The notes under the pieces are model-generated. The model had not been told where the DNA came from. It was given only the letters and a program-made list of their open reading frames with translations, and ran no database searches. From assembly GCF_900129095.1 (NCBI RefSeq), contig NZ_FQVA01000002.1, positions 248,001 to 312,000 on the forward strand: a DNA stretch of 64,000 bases. The letters are read 5' to 3'. The DNA is from Microbulbifer donghaiensis. GTDB lineage: Bacteria > Pseudomonadota > Gammaproteobacteria > Pseudomonadales > Cellvibrionaceae. The position numbers were made by a program, and so were the translations under genes. Shown piece by piece: positions 26,844 through 34,411 of the stretch (its first letter is position 1; each line of letters begins with the position of its first letter).

Positions 26844-29800
26844 ATGAATTTTTCCCGCTTTTTTGTCGACAGACCCATTTTTGCGTCGGTGCTGTCGATC
26901 ATTATTTTCGTCGTCGGCTTGATCAGCATTCCAGCCCTGCCCGTCAGCGAATATCCGGAAGTGGTACCACCGAGCGTTCAGGTGAGTGCGCGCTACCCGG
27001 GTGCCAACCCGAAGACCATTTCCGAGACCGTCGCCGCGCCGCTGGAGGAAGCCATCAACGGCGTGGAGAACATGATTTACATGAAGTCCGTTGCCAGCAG
27101 TGATGGCACTTTGGCTCTCAATGTCACCTTTGAGCTCGGCACCGATCCCGATCAGGCCCAGGTACAGGTGCAGAACCGGGTGGCGCAGGCCCTGCCGCGG
27201 CTGCCGGAGGACGTGCGCCGCCAGGGTGTCACCACGCAGAAGCAGTCTCCCAACCTAATGATGGCCGTGCACCTGATCTCGCCGGACGACCGCTTCGACG
27301 CGACCTATATCCGCAACTATGCGGTACTGCATATTCGCGACGAGCTGGCGCGCATCCCCGGTGTCGGTCAGGCGGGCCTGTTCGGCTCCGGCGACTATGC
27401 GATGCGCCTGTGGATCGATCCGCAGAAGGCCGCCGCGCTCGGAGTAACAGCGACCGACATAGTCGCTGCGGTGCGCGAGCAGAATGTGCAGGTGTCCGCC
27501 GGCCAGATCGGTGCGCAGCCGATGCCGGGGAAAAACGACTTCCTGATTTCCATCAATGCCAAGGGGCGCCTGGAAAGCGAGGAAGAGTTCGGCGACATTG
27601 TGCTGAAAACCGGCAGCGATGGCGAAATCACCCGACTCGCCGATATCGCCCGTATCGAGCTGGCCTCTTCGCAGGATGCCCTGCGCGCGCTGCTAAACGG
27701 ACGCCAGGCGGTGGCACTGCCCATCTTCCAGTCGCCGGGTTCTAACTCCCTGGAGGTCTCCCAGGCAGTTCGGGAAAAAATGGCCGAACTGGATGACCAG
27801 TTCCCGGAGGGCCTCGAATGGGAAGTCGCCTACGACCCGACCGTATTCGTCAGCACCTCTATCCAGTCGGTGGTACAGACCCTGCTGGAAGCGGTGTTGC
27901 TGGTGGTACTGGTGGTTATCCTGTTCCTGCAGACCTGGCGCGCCTCGCTGATCCCGCTGCTGGCGGTACCGGTATCAATCGTCGGCACCTTCGCCGTGCT
28001 GCTGATGCTCGGCTTTTCCATCAACACGCTGACCTTGTTCGCGATGGTACTGGCGATCGGCATCGTCGTGGACGACGCCATCGTCGTGGTGGAAAACGTC
28101 GAGCGGAATATCGAAGAGGGGCTCACACCACTGGCCGCAGCCCACCAGGCCATGCGCGAGGTCAGCGGACCTATCGTCGCCATCAGTCTCGTGCTGTGTG
28201 CGGTGTTCGTGCCGATGGCATTTCTCGACGGCATTACCGGCCAGTTCTACCGCCAGTTCGCCACTACGATTGCCATTGCCACCATTATTTCCGCGATCAA
28301 CTCGCTGACCCTGTCACCGGCATTGGCGGCGACACTGCTGAAGCCCCACGGGGCAGCGCCGGATGCGCCGGCGCGCCTGATCGATCGATTGTTCGGCTGG
28401 ATTTTCCGCCCGTTCAACCGCTTCTTCCAGCGCAACTCGGAGCGCTATGAAGGGCTGGTCGGCCGCAGCCTGAAACGCCGCGGCCTGGTGTTCGGCGTCT
28501 ATGCGGTACTGCTCGCCGGCACCTTTGTGTTGTTTAACCAGGTGCCGGGAGGTTTTATTCCGACCCAGGACAAAACCTACCTGGTGGGCAGTATTCGCTT
28601 GCCGGAAGGCGCTTCGCTGGACCGCACCGAGGACGTCGCCCGACGGGTCAGTGAGATCGCGCTCGCAACCGATGGCGTCTCCCATGCCGCCGCATTTGTC
28701 GGCTTCAACGCGCTGCAGAGCACCAACACACCGAACGTGGGTACGGTATTCGTGCTGTTCGACGATTTCAGTGAGCGCGATCGCAGCGCCCAGGAAATTG
28801 CCGCCGAACTGAACGGCAAGCTGGCACAGATCAAGGAGGGCTTCGCCGTCAGCTTTATGCCGCCGCCGATCTTCGGCCTCGGCGCCGGTTCCGGCTACTC
28901 GCTGTATGTGCAGGACCGCAGGGCGGCCGGCTACGGCGAACTGCAGAACGCCACCAACCAGCTGGCCGGCGCACTGAGTCAGGTGCCGGGACTGAGCTAT
29001 CCGTTCAGCTCCTACCAGGCCAATGTGCCGCAGATGGATGCGGAAGTGGATCGGCTGCAGGCCAAGGCGCAGGGCGTGCGCCTGGACGACCTGTTCGGCA
29101 CCCTGCAGCTGTATTTCGGCTCGATGTACATCAACGACTTCAACCTGTTCGGTCGCACCTATCAAGTGGTCGCGCAGGCGGATGCACCTTTCCGCGACGA
29201 GGTGAAAGACATCGGCAACCTGTACACGCGCAACGCGGATGGCGACATGGTGCCGCTGAATACCATGGTAGAGCTGCGCCAGAGCTACGGTCCCGACCCG
29301 GTGATCCGCTACAACGGCTATCCGGCGGCGGACCTGATGGGGCAATCCGATCCGAACATGCTGTCATCCGGTGAGGCACTGGCAACGGTGGAAGGAGTGG
29401 CCGGCCAGGCCCTGCCCCCGGGCATGCAGATTCAGTGGACGGATCTCAGCTTCCAGCAGGTCAACCAGAGCAACGCCGCCATGGTGGTGTTCCCGCTGGC
29501 CGTGCTGCTGGTGTTCCTGGTGCTGGCCGCGCTGTATGAGAGCTGGGTCATGCCCCTTGCGGTAATCCTGATCGTACCCATGTGTCTGCTGGCGGCGCTG
29601 TTCGGCGTGTGGTTGACCGGGGGCGATAACAACGTCTTCGTGCAGGTGGGACTGGTGGTGCTGATGGGCCTGGCCTGTAAGAACGCCATCCTGATCGTCG
29701 AGTTCGCCCGCGAACTGGAAATGAACGGTCACGATCCGGTGCGCGCCGCGCTGGAGGCCTGCCGCCTGCGTCTGCGCCCGATCATCATGACGTCCGTGGC

Positions 29801-30047
29801 GTTCATCGCCGGCGTGGTACCACTTGTATTCGCCAGCGGTGCCGGTGCGGAAGTCCGCAACGCGATGGGTATTACGGTCTTTACCGGCATGATCGGCGTC
29901 ACCCTGTTCGGCCTGTTTCTGACGCCGGTGTTTTATGTAGCCCTGCGTAAACTGTCGCAGAAGGACAGCGCCGATACCGCTGGGGAGACAAAGGTGGAAC
30001 GGGAAGTGCCACACCTGAACCAGCTGGCCGAGGCCGCGAACAGCTGA
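26844..30047 (+). CDS. RND multidrug efflux pump (AcrB/MexF type, HAE1)
   Basis: A 1067-residue inner-membrane proton-driven pump with 12 transmembrane helices in two repeats and two large periplasmic porter loops. It starts MNFSRFFVDRPIFASVLSI as HAE1 pumps do. The proton-relay aspartates are in helix 4 (AIGIVVDDAIVVVENVERN) and the paired lysine in helix 10 (GLACKNAILIVEFA). Sequence style is closest to MexF-like members, from memory. It is in an operon with the adaptor 148 bases upstream and probably under the divergent AraC-type regulator. No outer-membrane factor gene accompanies it. Substrates are unknown. Confidence 0.94.
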   Translation: MNFSRFFVDRPIFASVLSIIIFVVGLISIPALPVSEYPEVVPPSVQVSARYPGANPKTISETVAAPLEEAINGVENMIYMKSVASSDGTLALNVTFELGTDPDQAQVQVQNRVAQALPRLPEDVRRQGVTTQKQSPNLMMAVHLISPDDRFDATYIRNYAVLHIRDELARIPGVGQAGLFGSGDYAMRLWIDPQKAAALGVTATDIVAAVREQNVQVSAGQIGAQPMPGKNDFLISINAKGRLESEEEFGDIVLKTGSDGEITRLADIARIELASSQDALRALLNGRQAVALPIFQSPGSNSLEVSQAVREKMAELDDQFPEGLEWEVAYDPTVFVSTSIQSVVQTLLEAVLLVVLVVILFLQTWRASLIPLLAVPVSIVGTFAVLLMLGFSINTLTLFAMVLAIGIVVDDAIVVVENVERNIEEGLTPLAAAHQAMREVSGPIVAISLVLCAVFVPMAFLDGITGQFYRQFATTIAIATIISAINSLTLSPALAATLLKPHGAAPDAPARLIDRLFGWIFRPFNRFFQRNSERYEGLVGRSLKRRGLVFGVYAVLLAGTFVLFNQVPGGFIPTQDKTYLVGSIRLPEGASLDRTEDVARRVSEIALATDGVSHAAAFVGFNALQSTNTPNVGTVFVLFDDFSERDRSAQEIAAELNGKLAQIKEGFAVSFMPPPIFGLGAGSGYSLYVQDRRAAGYGELQNATNQLAGALSQVPGLSYPFSSYQANVPQMDAEVDRLQAKAQGVRLDDLFGTLQLYFGSMYINDFNLFGRTYQVVAQADAPFRDEVKDIGNLYTRNADGDMVPLNTMVELRQSYGPDPVIRYNGYPAADLMGQSDPNMLSSGEALATVEGVAGQALPPGMQIQWTDLSFQQVNQSNAAMVVFPLAVLLVFLVLAALYESWVMPLAVILIVPMCLLAALFGVWLTGGDNNVFVQVGLVVLMGLACKNAILIVEFARELEMNGHDPVRAALEACRLRLRPIIMTSVAFIAGVVPLVFASGAGAEVRNAMGITVFTGMIGVTLFGLFLTPVFYVALRKLSQKDSADTAGETKVEREVPHLNQLAEAANS

Positions 30048-30079
30048 CAGGCACGCAATCTAAACTGCCCGCTCTCGCC

Positions 30080-30101
30080 GGGCCGCCACGGAAGGCGGCC
30101 C
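30080..30101 (+). terminator. Hairpin after the RND pump gene
   Basis: GGGCCGCC (30080-30087) pairs with GGCGGCCC (30094-30101) across a 6-base loop, 33 bases after the pump stop codon and 42 bases before the end of the convergent hypothetical gene. It could serve both directions, though no T-run is seen. Confidence 0.55.
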
Positions 30102-30142
30102 GCCTCACAAATCCGATCCCGGCACCGACTCGCCCTGGGCTG

Positions 30143-30526
30143 CTATTGCAGCGGCCTCTCGTCGCCCCTGCTGGCGCGCGGGAAAACCAGCACGTACAGC
30201 CTGGTAACCACGGCTAGCGGAAGACAGGCGACGATAATGATGATCCCGAGCAGACCGCGCATAAAGTCGCTGCCCTCCCAGTGCTCCTCCTCGTCGGCCT
30301 CGAAAGAGCGCAGGCAATGTCCCGCCCCCTCGAGCGGCTCGAAGGTGAAATCAATGACTTTTTCCATCGTCTTCCACCAGGGGCGGAAAGGCGTTTCATG
30401 CTTGTTGGCAAAATAGCCGGTGCGCGCGGAGATGGTCGCATCGGGATTCCCACCGGCAATGGCATTGCCCAGCTGGTCGATCGCTATCAGTACGCCGCGA
30501 ATCCAGCTCATTTTTTTATCATTCAT
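30143..30526 (-). CDS. Hypothetical membrane-associated protein
   Basis: A 127-residue protein that I do not recognise with confidence. The N-terminal 30 residues (WIRGVLIAIDQLGNAIAGGN, then PDATISAR) resemble, from memory, a family of short phage and bacterial proteins beginning LIALDQLLNALLGGWPDET. The middle is soluble and acidic (EADEEEHWEGSD), and a single hydrophobic helix (about 92-110) lies near the C-terminus before a basic tail. It starts 14 bases downstream of the carbonic anhydrase stop on the same strand, so the two may be co-transcribed. Confidence 0.65.
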   Translation of the reverse strand: MNDKKMSWIRGVLIAIDQLGNAIAGGNPDATISARTGYFANKHETPFRPWWKTMEKVIDFTFEPLEGAGHCLRSFEADEEEHWEGSDFMRGLLGIIIIVACLPLAVVTRLYVLVFPRASRGDERPLQ

Positions 30527-30540
30527 AGGCGCTGCAGATC

Positions 30541-31158
30541 CTAAACGCCGTCGAAGAAATCCACCGCACCGGTTTCCAGCGAGTATTCGGCCCCGACAAT
30601 CAGCAGCTCGTTCTTTTCCACCAGCTGCTCGAGAATCTGCGAGCCGCGACGCAGCTGGTTCGCCGACGCGCGAATATTGGCGCGCACGGCGCTTGGCGCC
30701 AGCTGATCGACATCCTTGCTGGGAGCGGCATCGAGTAGGGGTTCGACGGCCGGTCGAATACGGTCGACAATGGAACGCAGGTTCGGTGAACGGGTTTCCT
30801 GCGGGCGCACGAGCTGTTCCAGGGTGGCCTGAATCGCACCGCAGTTGGAGTGCCCCAGCACCACTACCAGCGGCGTGCCAAAGCGCTCGGCCGCAAACTC
30901 GATGCTGCCGATCTGTGAGGGCGCCACTACATTTCCGGCAACGCGTATCACAAACAGATCCCCGAGTCCCTGATCGAAAACCAGCTCCGCCGGCACCCGT
31001 GAATCCGAGCAGCCCAGAATAATGGCAAAGGGAGCCTGCCCCGCTACCAGCTCCTTGCGTTTACTTTCATCGATGCCGGAGTGTTCCCCCTGGCGACCAG
31101 CTACAAAACGTTGATTACCTTCCTGCAACCTTTGCAGCGCTTCCCGAGCCGACAACAT
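30541..31158 (-). CDS. Beta-class carbonic anhydrase
   Basis: A 205-residue cytoplasmic zinc enzyme interconverting CO2 and bicarbonate. Zinc ligands C50 (LGCSDSRVP), H103 and C106 (GHSNCGA) and the D52-R54 dyad are all present. The start is the ATG at 31156-31158, 8 bases after GGAG; the frame remains open upstream but GGAG lies only 2 bases before the next ATG (31164). Length matches Can/CynT-type enzymes. It could supply bicarbonate for carboxylations; a SulP transporter exists at 11-12.7 kb but is not linked. Confidence 0.92.
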   Translation of the reverse strand: MLSAREALQRLQEGNQRFVAGRQGEHSGIDESKRKELVAGQAPFAIILGCSDSRVPAELVFDQGLGDLFVIRVAGNVVAPSQIGSIEFAAERFGTPLVVVLGHSNCGAIQATLEQLVRPQETRSPNLRSIVDRIRPAVEPLLDAAPSKDVDQLAPSAVRANIRASANQLRRGSQILEQLVEKNELLIVGAEYSLETGAVDFFDGV

Positions 31159-31462
31159 ATTCATTTCTCCTTCAGCACAATGGGCAAATTCTGAAAAAAA
31201 CCGGCAAAGCATACACAAATTTGCCCGCAATTGTGCTGCGGCCACGCACATCAGGCCGAGCTGCAAGCAGAGGTCAATCTGAGGGTTTGTACGGAAATGC
31301 ATGGCGCTCTAGTGGAACCTAGCGTCGAGACGCAGGCGCGAACCTGCGGCAACTACCCAACGCCCCATAGCATGGCAAGGCAAGACAAGGCACAACCAGG
31401 GTGCCGGTATCGACGACGCGCAGCAATACTACCGGTGTAGCGCTAGCTGATCGGCACCGTCA
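31159..31462. other. Region upstream of the carbonic anhydrase, with an inverted repeat
   Basis: No gene is supported in this 304-base stretch. GGGCAAATT at 31182-31190 and AATTTGCCC at 31218-31226 form an exact inverted repeat with 27 bases between, with further partial pairing just outside (CACAA and TTGTG). It lies 24 bases upstream of the carbonic anhydrase start, so it may be in the leader RNA or act as an operator. Confidence 0.45.
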
Positions 31463-31762
31463 TTACGGCCAGTTCGGCCGGTAGCTGATCACGAAAGGTG
31501 AAAAGGGACCCGCGCACCAGTTGCCATTGTCGAGCTGATAACAGTTCACGCCCTGCTCCATGCACTGACCCAAGCCGGACATGGGTACGTCATCGGCAAT
31601 ACAGAAACCTGGAAACGCCGGCATCTCAGCGACCGGCACCGTCCTGTAGGTATAGGCCTGCGGCGTACCGCACAGGTCGTCTCTGAAACCATCGAAGCTG
31701 GAGCCCGCACAACCAGCGATCATCAGCGCGGAAATAGGTGCAATCCACTGGCTACTTTTCAT
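31463..31762 (-). CDS. Small cysteine-rich lipoprotein, unrecognised (second of a pair)
   Basis: A 99-residue predicted lipoprotein: MKSSQWIAPISALMIAGCAG has a lipobox (IAGC) with acylated cysteine at about residue 18. The mature part holds five cysteines, including CIADD and GQCMEQGVNCYQL then NWCAGPF, suggesting disulfides in the periplasm. I know no family match. Its ATG lies 11 bases inside the 3' end of the upstream lipoprotein gene, so the two are translated together. Confidence 0.6.
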   Translation of the reverse strand: MKSSQWIAPISALMIAGCAGSSFDGFRDDLCGTPQAYTYRTVPVAEMPAFPGFCIADDVPMSGLGQCMEQGVNCYQLDNGNWCAGPFSPFVISYRPNWP

Positions 31763-32051
31763 AATCGATACACCGACGGCCGCCAGAAATATCAAAACAC
31801 TTGGCTGTTGCGGGGCAGATGGAACCGGGAGCCAGCTCCTCGGCATCGCCGGGACAAACAGAATCACCGGAGCTCTGGGCGGCGGGCGCTGCCGCGGGTG
31901 CCCGGTAGTCGCTGGGCGCCCGGTATTCCGCGGCGCGTGGAATCGGCCTGGTGGCCGGGTAAACCACCTCATCGCGGGTATCGGCAACGCCGCAACTGCC
32001 CAGCAGTGTGGCGGTGGCGAGAGCGGAAAAAACTATCGCACGATTTTGCAT
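31752..32051 (-). CDS. Small cysteine-containing lipoprotein, unrecognised (first of a pair)
   Basis: A 99-residue predicted lipoprotein beginning MQNRAIVFSALATATLLGSC, with lipobox LGSC and acylated C20. The middle is Ala/Pro-rich (PSDYRAPAAAPAAQSS), and the end carries cysteines in VCPGD, ICPATAKCF and RCIDYEK, so two disulfides are plausible. I do not recognise a family. The start is placed at the signal peptide; the open frame runs further upstream without a credible signal. It overlaps the next lipoprotein gene by 11 bases and is the same length. Confidence 0.6.
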   Translation of the reverse strand: MQNRAIVFSALATATLLGSCGVADTRDEVVYPATRPIPRAAEYRAPSDYRAPAAAPAAQSSGDSVCPGDAEELAPGSICPATAKCFDISGGRRCIDYEK

Positions 32052-32156
32052 AGGCTGCGTCTCCGTCTTTGGCGCTCTCTGACCCGGCCGCACTCCTCCG
32101 CGAACAGAAGAGGACAGCAACGTCTTCAGGTAAAACCCGGGTGCAGTTCCCCGGGA

Positions 32157-32426
32157 TTAATACACCCGAATTACCGGAAAAAACCAGCAGGCGGAGCCCA
32201 CTTTACCCACTTCAGCATCTACCGAACAGTGCCGGCTGGCAGAGGGGGGCAGCTGGGAATTGGGCTGGTAGTGACCGACTTCGACAAAGTCGGCGCTGTG
32301 GCTGGCATCCTCGGGATCAAAGAAGAACGGGTCATCTCTGCCGTTGTTCTCGACGGGAAGAAATATGCAACCTTGCATCGCCAGTGCCGCCGCCAACGGC
32401 AAAGCGAATATCCCTATGCGCTTCAT
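32157..32426 (-). CDS. Small lipoprotein, unrecognised
   Basis: An 89-residue predicted lipoprotein: MKRIGIFALPLAAALAMQGC gives a good lipobox (MQGC) and acylated C20. The mature part is acidic (RDDPFFFDPEDASHSADF) and ends with two further cysteines near CSVDAEVG and ACWFFPV. GAGGTATTCGG precedes the ATG. It sits about 100 bases upstream of the other two small lipoproteins on the same strand. No function can be assigned. Confidence 0.6.
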   Translation of the reverse strand: MKRIGIFALPLAAALAMQGCIFLPVENNGRDDPFFFDPEDASHSADFVEVGHYQPNSQLPPSASRHCSVDAEVGKVGSACWFFPVIRVY

Positions 32427-32648
32427 TTCCGAATACCTCTCGCTTTCAGAGCTGCGCTTTCGGTTGGTACATTTTCAGTTTAGTGGCGGCAGTTTCGGCC
32501 GGTGTCTTTACAGAAGGATTTATACGCAGAATTCTTTATTTTGGTGGAATGGCACGCCACCGATTCCGCTTGAGGGTTTTTGTGACAACTGAACACTGCG
32601 CGGGACACCAAGTTTTTGACCGGCGTCGCAAACCCGGTTTGGGGACAT

Positions 32649-32678
32649 AAAAAAAGCGGCCGCAAGGCCGCTCTTTTT
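32649..32678. terminator. Intrinsic terminator after aceF, bidirectional
   Basis: GCGGCC (32656-32661) pairs with GGCCGC (32666-32671) around a GCAA loop, flanked by seven A on the left and TCTTTTT on the right. On the minus strand this gives a stem followed by a U-run, 17 bases after the aceF stop codon. Confidence 0.85.
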
Positions 32679-32694
32679 CAGACTGCTCAGTACA

Positions 32695-34383
32695 TCAGAG
32701 CAGCAGGCGCCGCACATCGCCGAGCACACCGACCAGATAGGTCATAAAGCGGCCGGCATCGCCACCGTTGACTGCGCGGTGGTCGTAGGACAGCGTCAGG
32801 GGCAGCATCTGCCGCGGCACAAATTCCTTGCCGTTCCACACCGGCTTCACCGCCAGCTTGGACACGCCGAGGATACCCACTTCCGGTGAATTGACGATCG
32901 GCGTAAAGCCGGTGCCGCCAATGGCGCCGAGGCTGGAGATGGTGAAACAAGCGCCCTGCATGTCGCGCGGCTTCAGTTTGCCATCGCGGGCGGCAAGCGC
33001 CATCGCCGTGGCTTCTTCCGCCAGCTCGTACAGGCCCTTCTTGTCCACATCGCGGATGACCGGGACCATCAGGCCTTTCGGGGTGTCCACTGCCATGCCC
33101 ACGTGCACGTAATCCTTGCGCACAATGTGCTCGCCGTCGTTGTGCAGTGACACATTGAAACTCGGCTCGGCGCGCAGGGCAGCGGCAACCGCTTTCAGCA
33201 GGAAGGGCACCGGCGTCAGTTTCACGCCGCGCTTTTCCGCCTCCGCTTTCATGGACTTGCGGAAGTCTTCCAGCTCGGTGATATCCGCGTCGTCGAACTG
33301 GGTGACGTGGGGCACGTTCAGCCAGTTGCGGGACATGTTGGCCGCGGTGATCTTGTGGATCTTGGTCATCGGCTCCACGTTGACCGGACCAAACTGGCTG
33401 AAGTCGATGTCCGGCATCGGCGCTATGCCAATACCGCCGCCGACACCAACCGCACCACTCTCGGCTTTCTTCACCTGTTCCTTGATATAGGCGTGCAGGT
33501 CGTCCTTGGTGACGCGGTTGCGGGGACCGGTGGGCTTCACCTTGTTCAGGGTCACCCCCAGCTCGCGGGCCAGCTTTCGCACCGCCGGGCCGGCATACAC
33601 TTCCGCGGACGGCGTGAGGTCGCGCTCCAGCTGATAATCTTTCTGCGGCGCAGCCGGCGGCTCTTGTGAAACCGCTGAGGGCTCCTGTGAAACCGCTGAG
33701 GGCTCCTGTGACACCGCGGAGGGCTCCTGGGGAGCTGCCGCCGCCTCAGGTGCTGCGGCCGGTGCCGGAGCGGGGGCTGCTGCCGCGCCGCCGGCAACGG
33801 TTTTCATCACACCGATCACGTCGCCGGTGGAGACCTTGTCGCCTTCCTTCACGGAGATGGACACGATGGTGCCCGCCGCCGGCGAAGGTACATCCATGGA
33901 GGCCTTGTCGCCCTCCACCACGATCAGGGAATCACCCTCGCCCACTTCGTCGCCGGCAGCGACGGTGATTTCAATCACGTCCACCGCATCGGCGCCGCCG
34001 AGGTCGGGCACCTTGATTTCCTGTTCGGTTGCTTCGCCAGCGGGCGCTGCTTCCGCAGTCTCAGCCGGCTTCTCCTCTGCCTCCTTCTCGGCAGGCTCCT
34101 CTTTTTCCGGCTCCGCGGCGGGCTTTTCCTCCTCCGCCGCACCGGCGTCGGTCTCGATCTCACCGATCACGTCGCCCTCGGAGACCTTGTCGCCCTCCTT
34201 GATGGAGAGGCTCAGGATCTTGCCGGCCACCGGTGCCGGCACGTCCATGGAGGCCTTGTCGCCCTCGACGACAATCAGCGCATCCTCTTCCGCGACCGTA
34301 TCGCCCACCGCGACGGAGATTTCGATTACATCAACCTGATCGGCACCGCCGAGATCAGGCACTTTAATGACTTGTTTTGCCAT
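32695..34383 (-). CDS. aceF: Dihydrolipoyllysine acetyltransferase, E2 of pyruvate dehydrogenase
   Basis: A 562-residue core subunit that carries acetyl groups from E1 to CoA. Two N-terminal lipoyl domains (about 2-75 and 124-197) each hold the EGDKASMDVP lipoylation motif. Acidic/Ala-Pro linkers follow, including a heptad repeat of SQEPSAV encoded by 21-bp tandem repeats. Then come a peripheral subunit-binding domain (about 260-300, AGPAVRKLARELGVTL) and the catalytic domain. The active site DHRAVNGG places H535 and N539; Asn in place of the E. coli Asp is as in Azotobacter vinelandii. It is downstream of aceE by 28 bases in one operon. Confidence 0.96.
   Translation of the reverse strand: MAKQVIKVPDLGGADQVDVIEISVAVGDTVAEEDALIVVEGDKASMDVPAPVAGKILSLSIKEGDKVSEGDVIGEIETDAGAAEEEKPAAEPEKEEPAEKEAEEKPAETAEAAPAGEATEQEIKVPDLGGADAVDVIEITVAAGDEVGEGDSLIVVEGDKASMDVPSPAAGTIVSISVKEGDKVSTGDVIGVMKTVAGGAAAAPAPAPAAAPEAAAAPQEPSAVSQEPSAVSQEPSAVSQEPPAAPQKDYQLERDLTPSAEVYAGPAVRKLARELGVTLNKVKPTGPRNRVTKDDLHAYIKEQVKKAESGAVGVGGGIGIAPMPDIDFSQFGPVNVEPMTKIHKITAANMSRNWLNVPHVTQFDDADITELEDFRKSMKAEAEKRGVKLTPVPFLLKAVAAALRAEPSFNVSLHNDGEHIVRKDYVHVGMAVDTPKGLMVPVIRDVDKKGLYELAEEATAMALAARDGKLKPRDMQGACFTISSLGAIGGTGFTPIVNSPEVGILGVSKLAVKPVWNGKEFVPRQMLPLTLSYDHRAVNGGDAGRFMTYLVGVLGDVRRLLL
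33665..33727. repeat. Three 21-bp tandem repeats in the aceF linker
   Basis: Units 33665-33685 and 33686-33706 are identical; 33707-33727 differs at two bases. Each encodes seven linker residues (SQEPSAV in the protein). In-frame units can change copy number without disrupting the enzyme, so length may vary between strains. Confidence 0.85.
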
Positions 34384-34411
34384 GTTGTTTGCCTTCCTTA
34401 ATCAGCGGACC

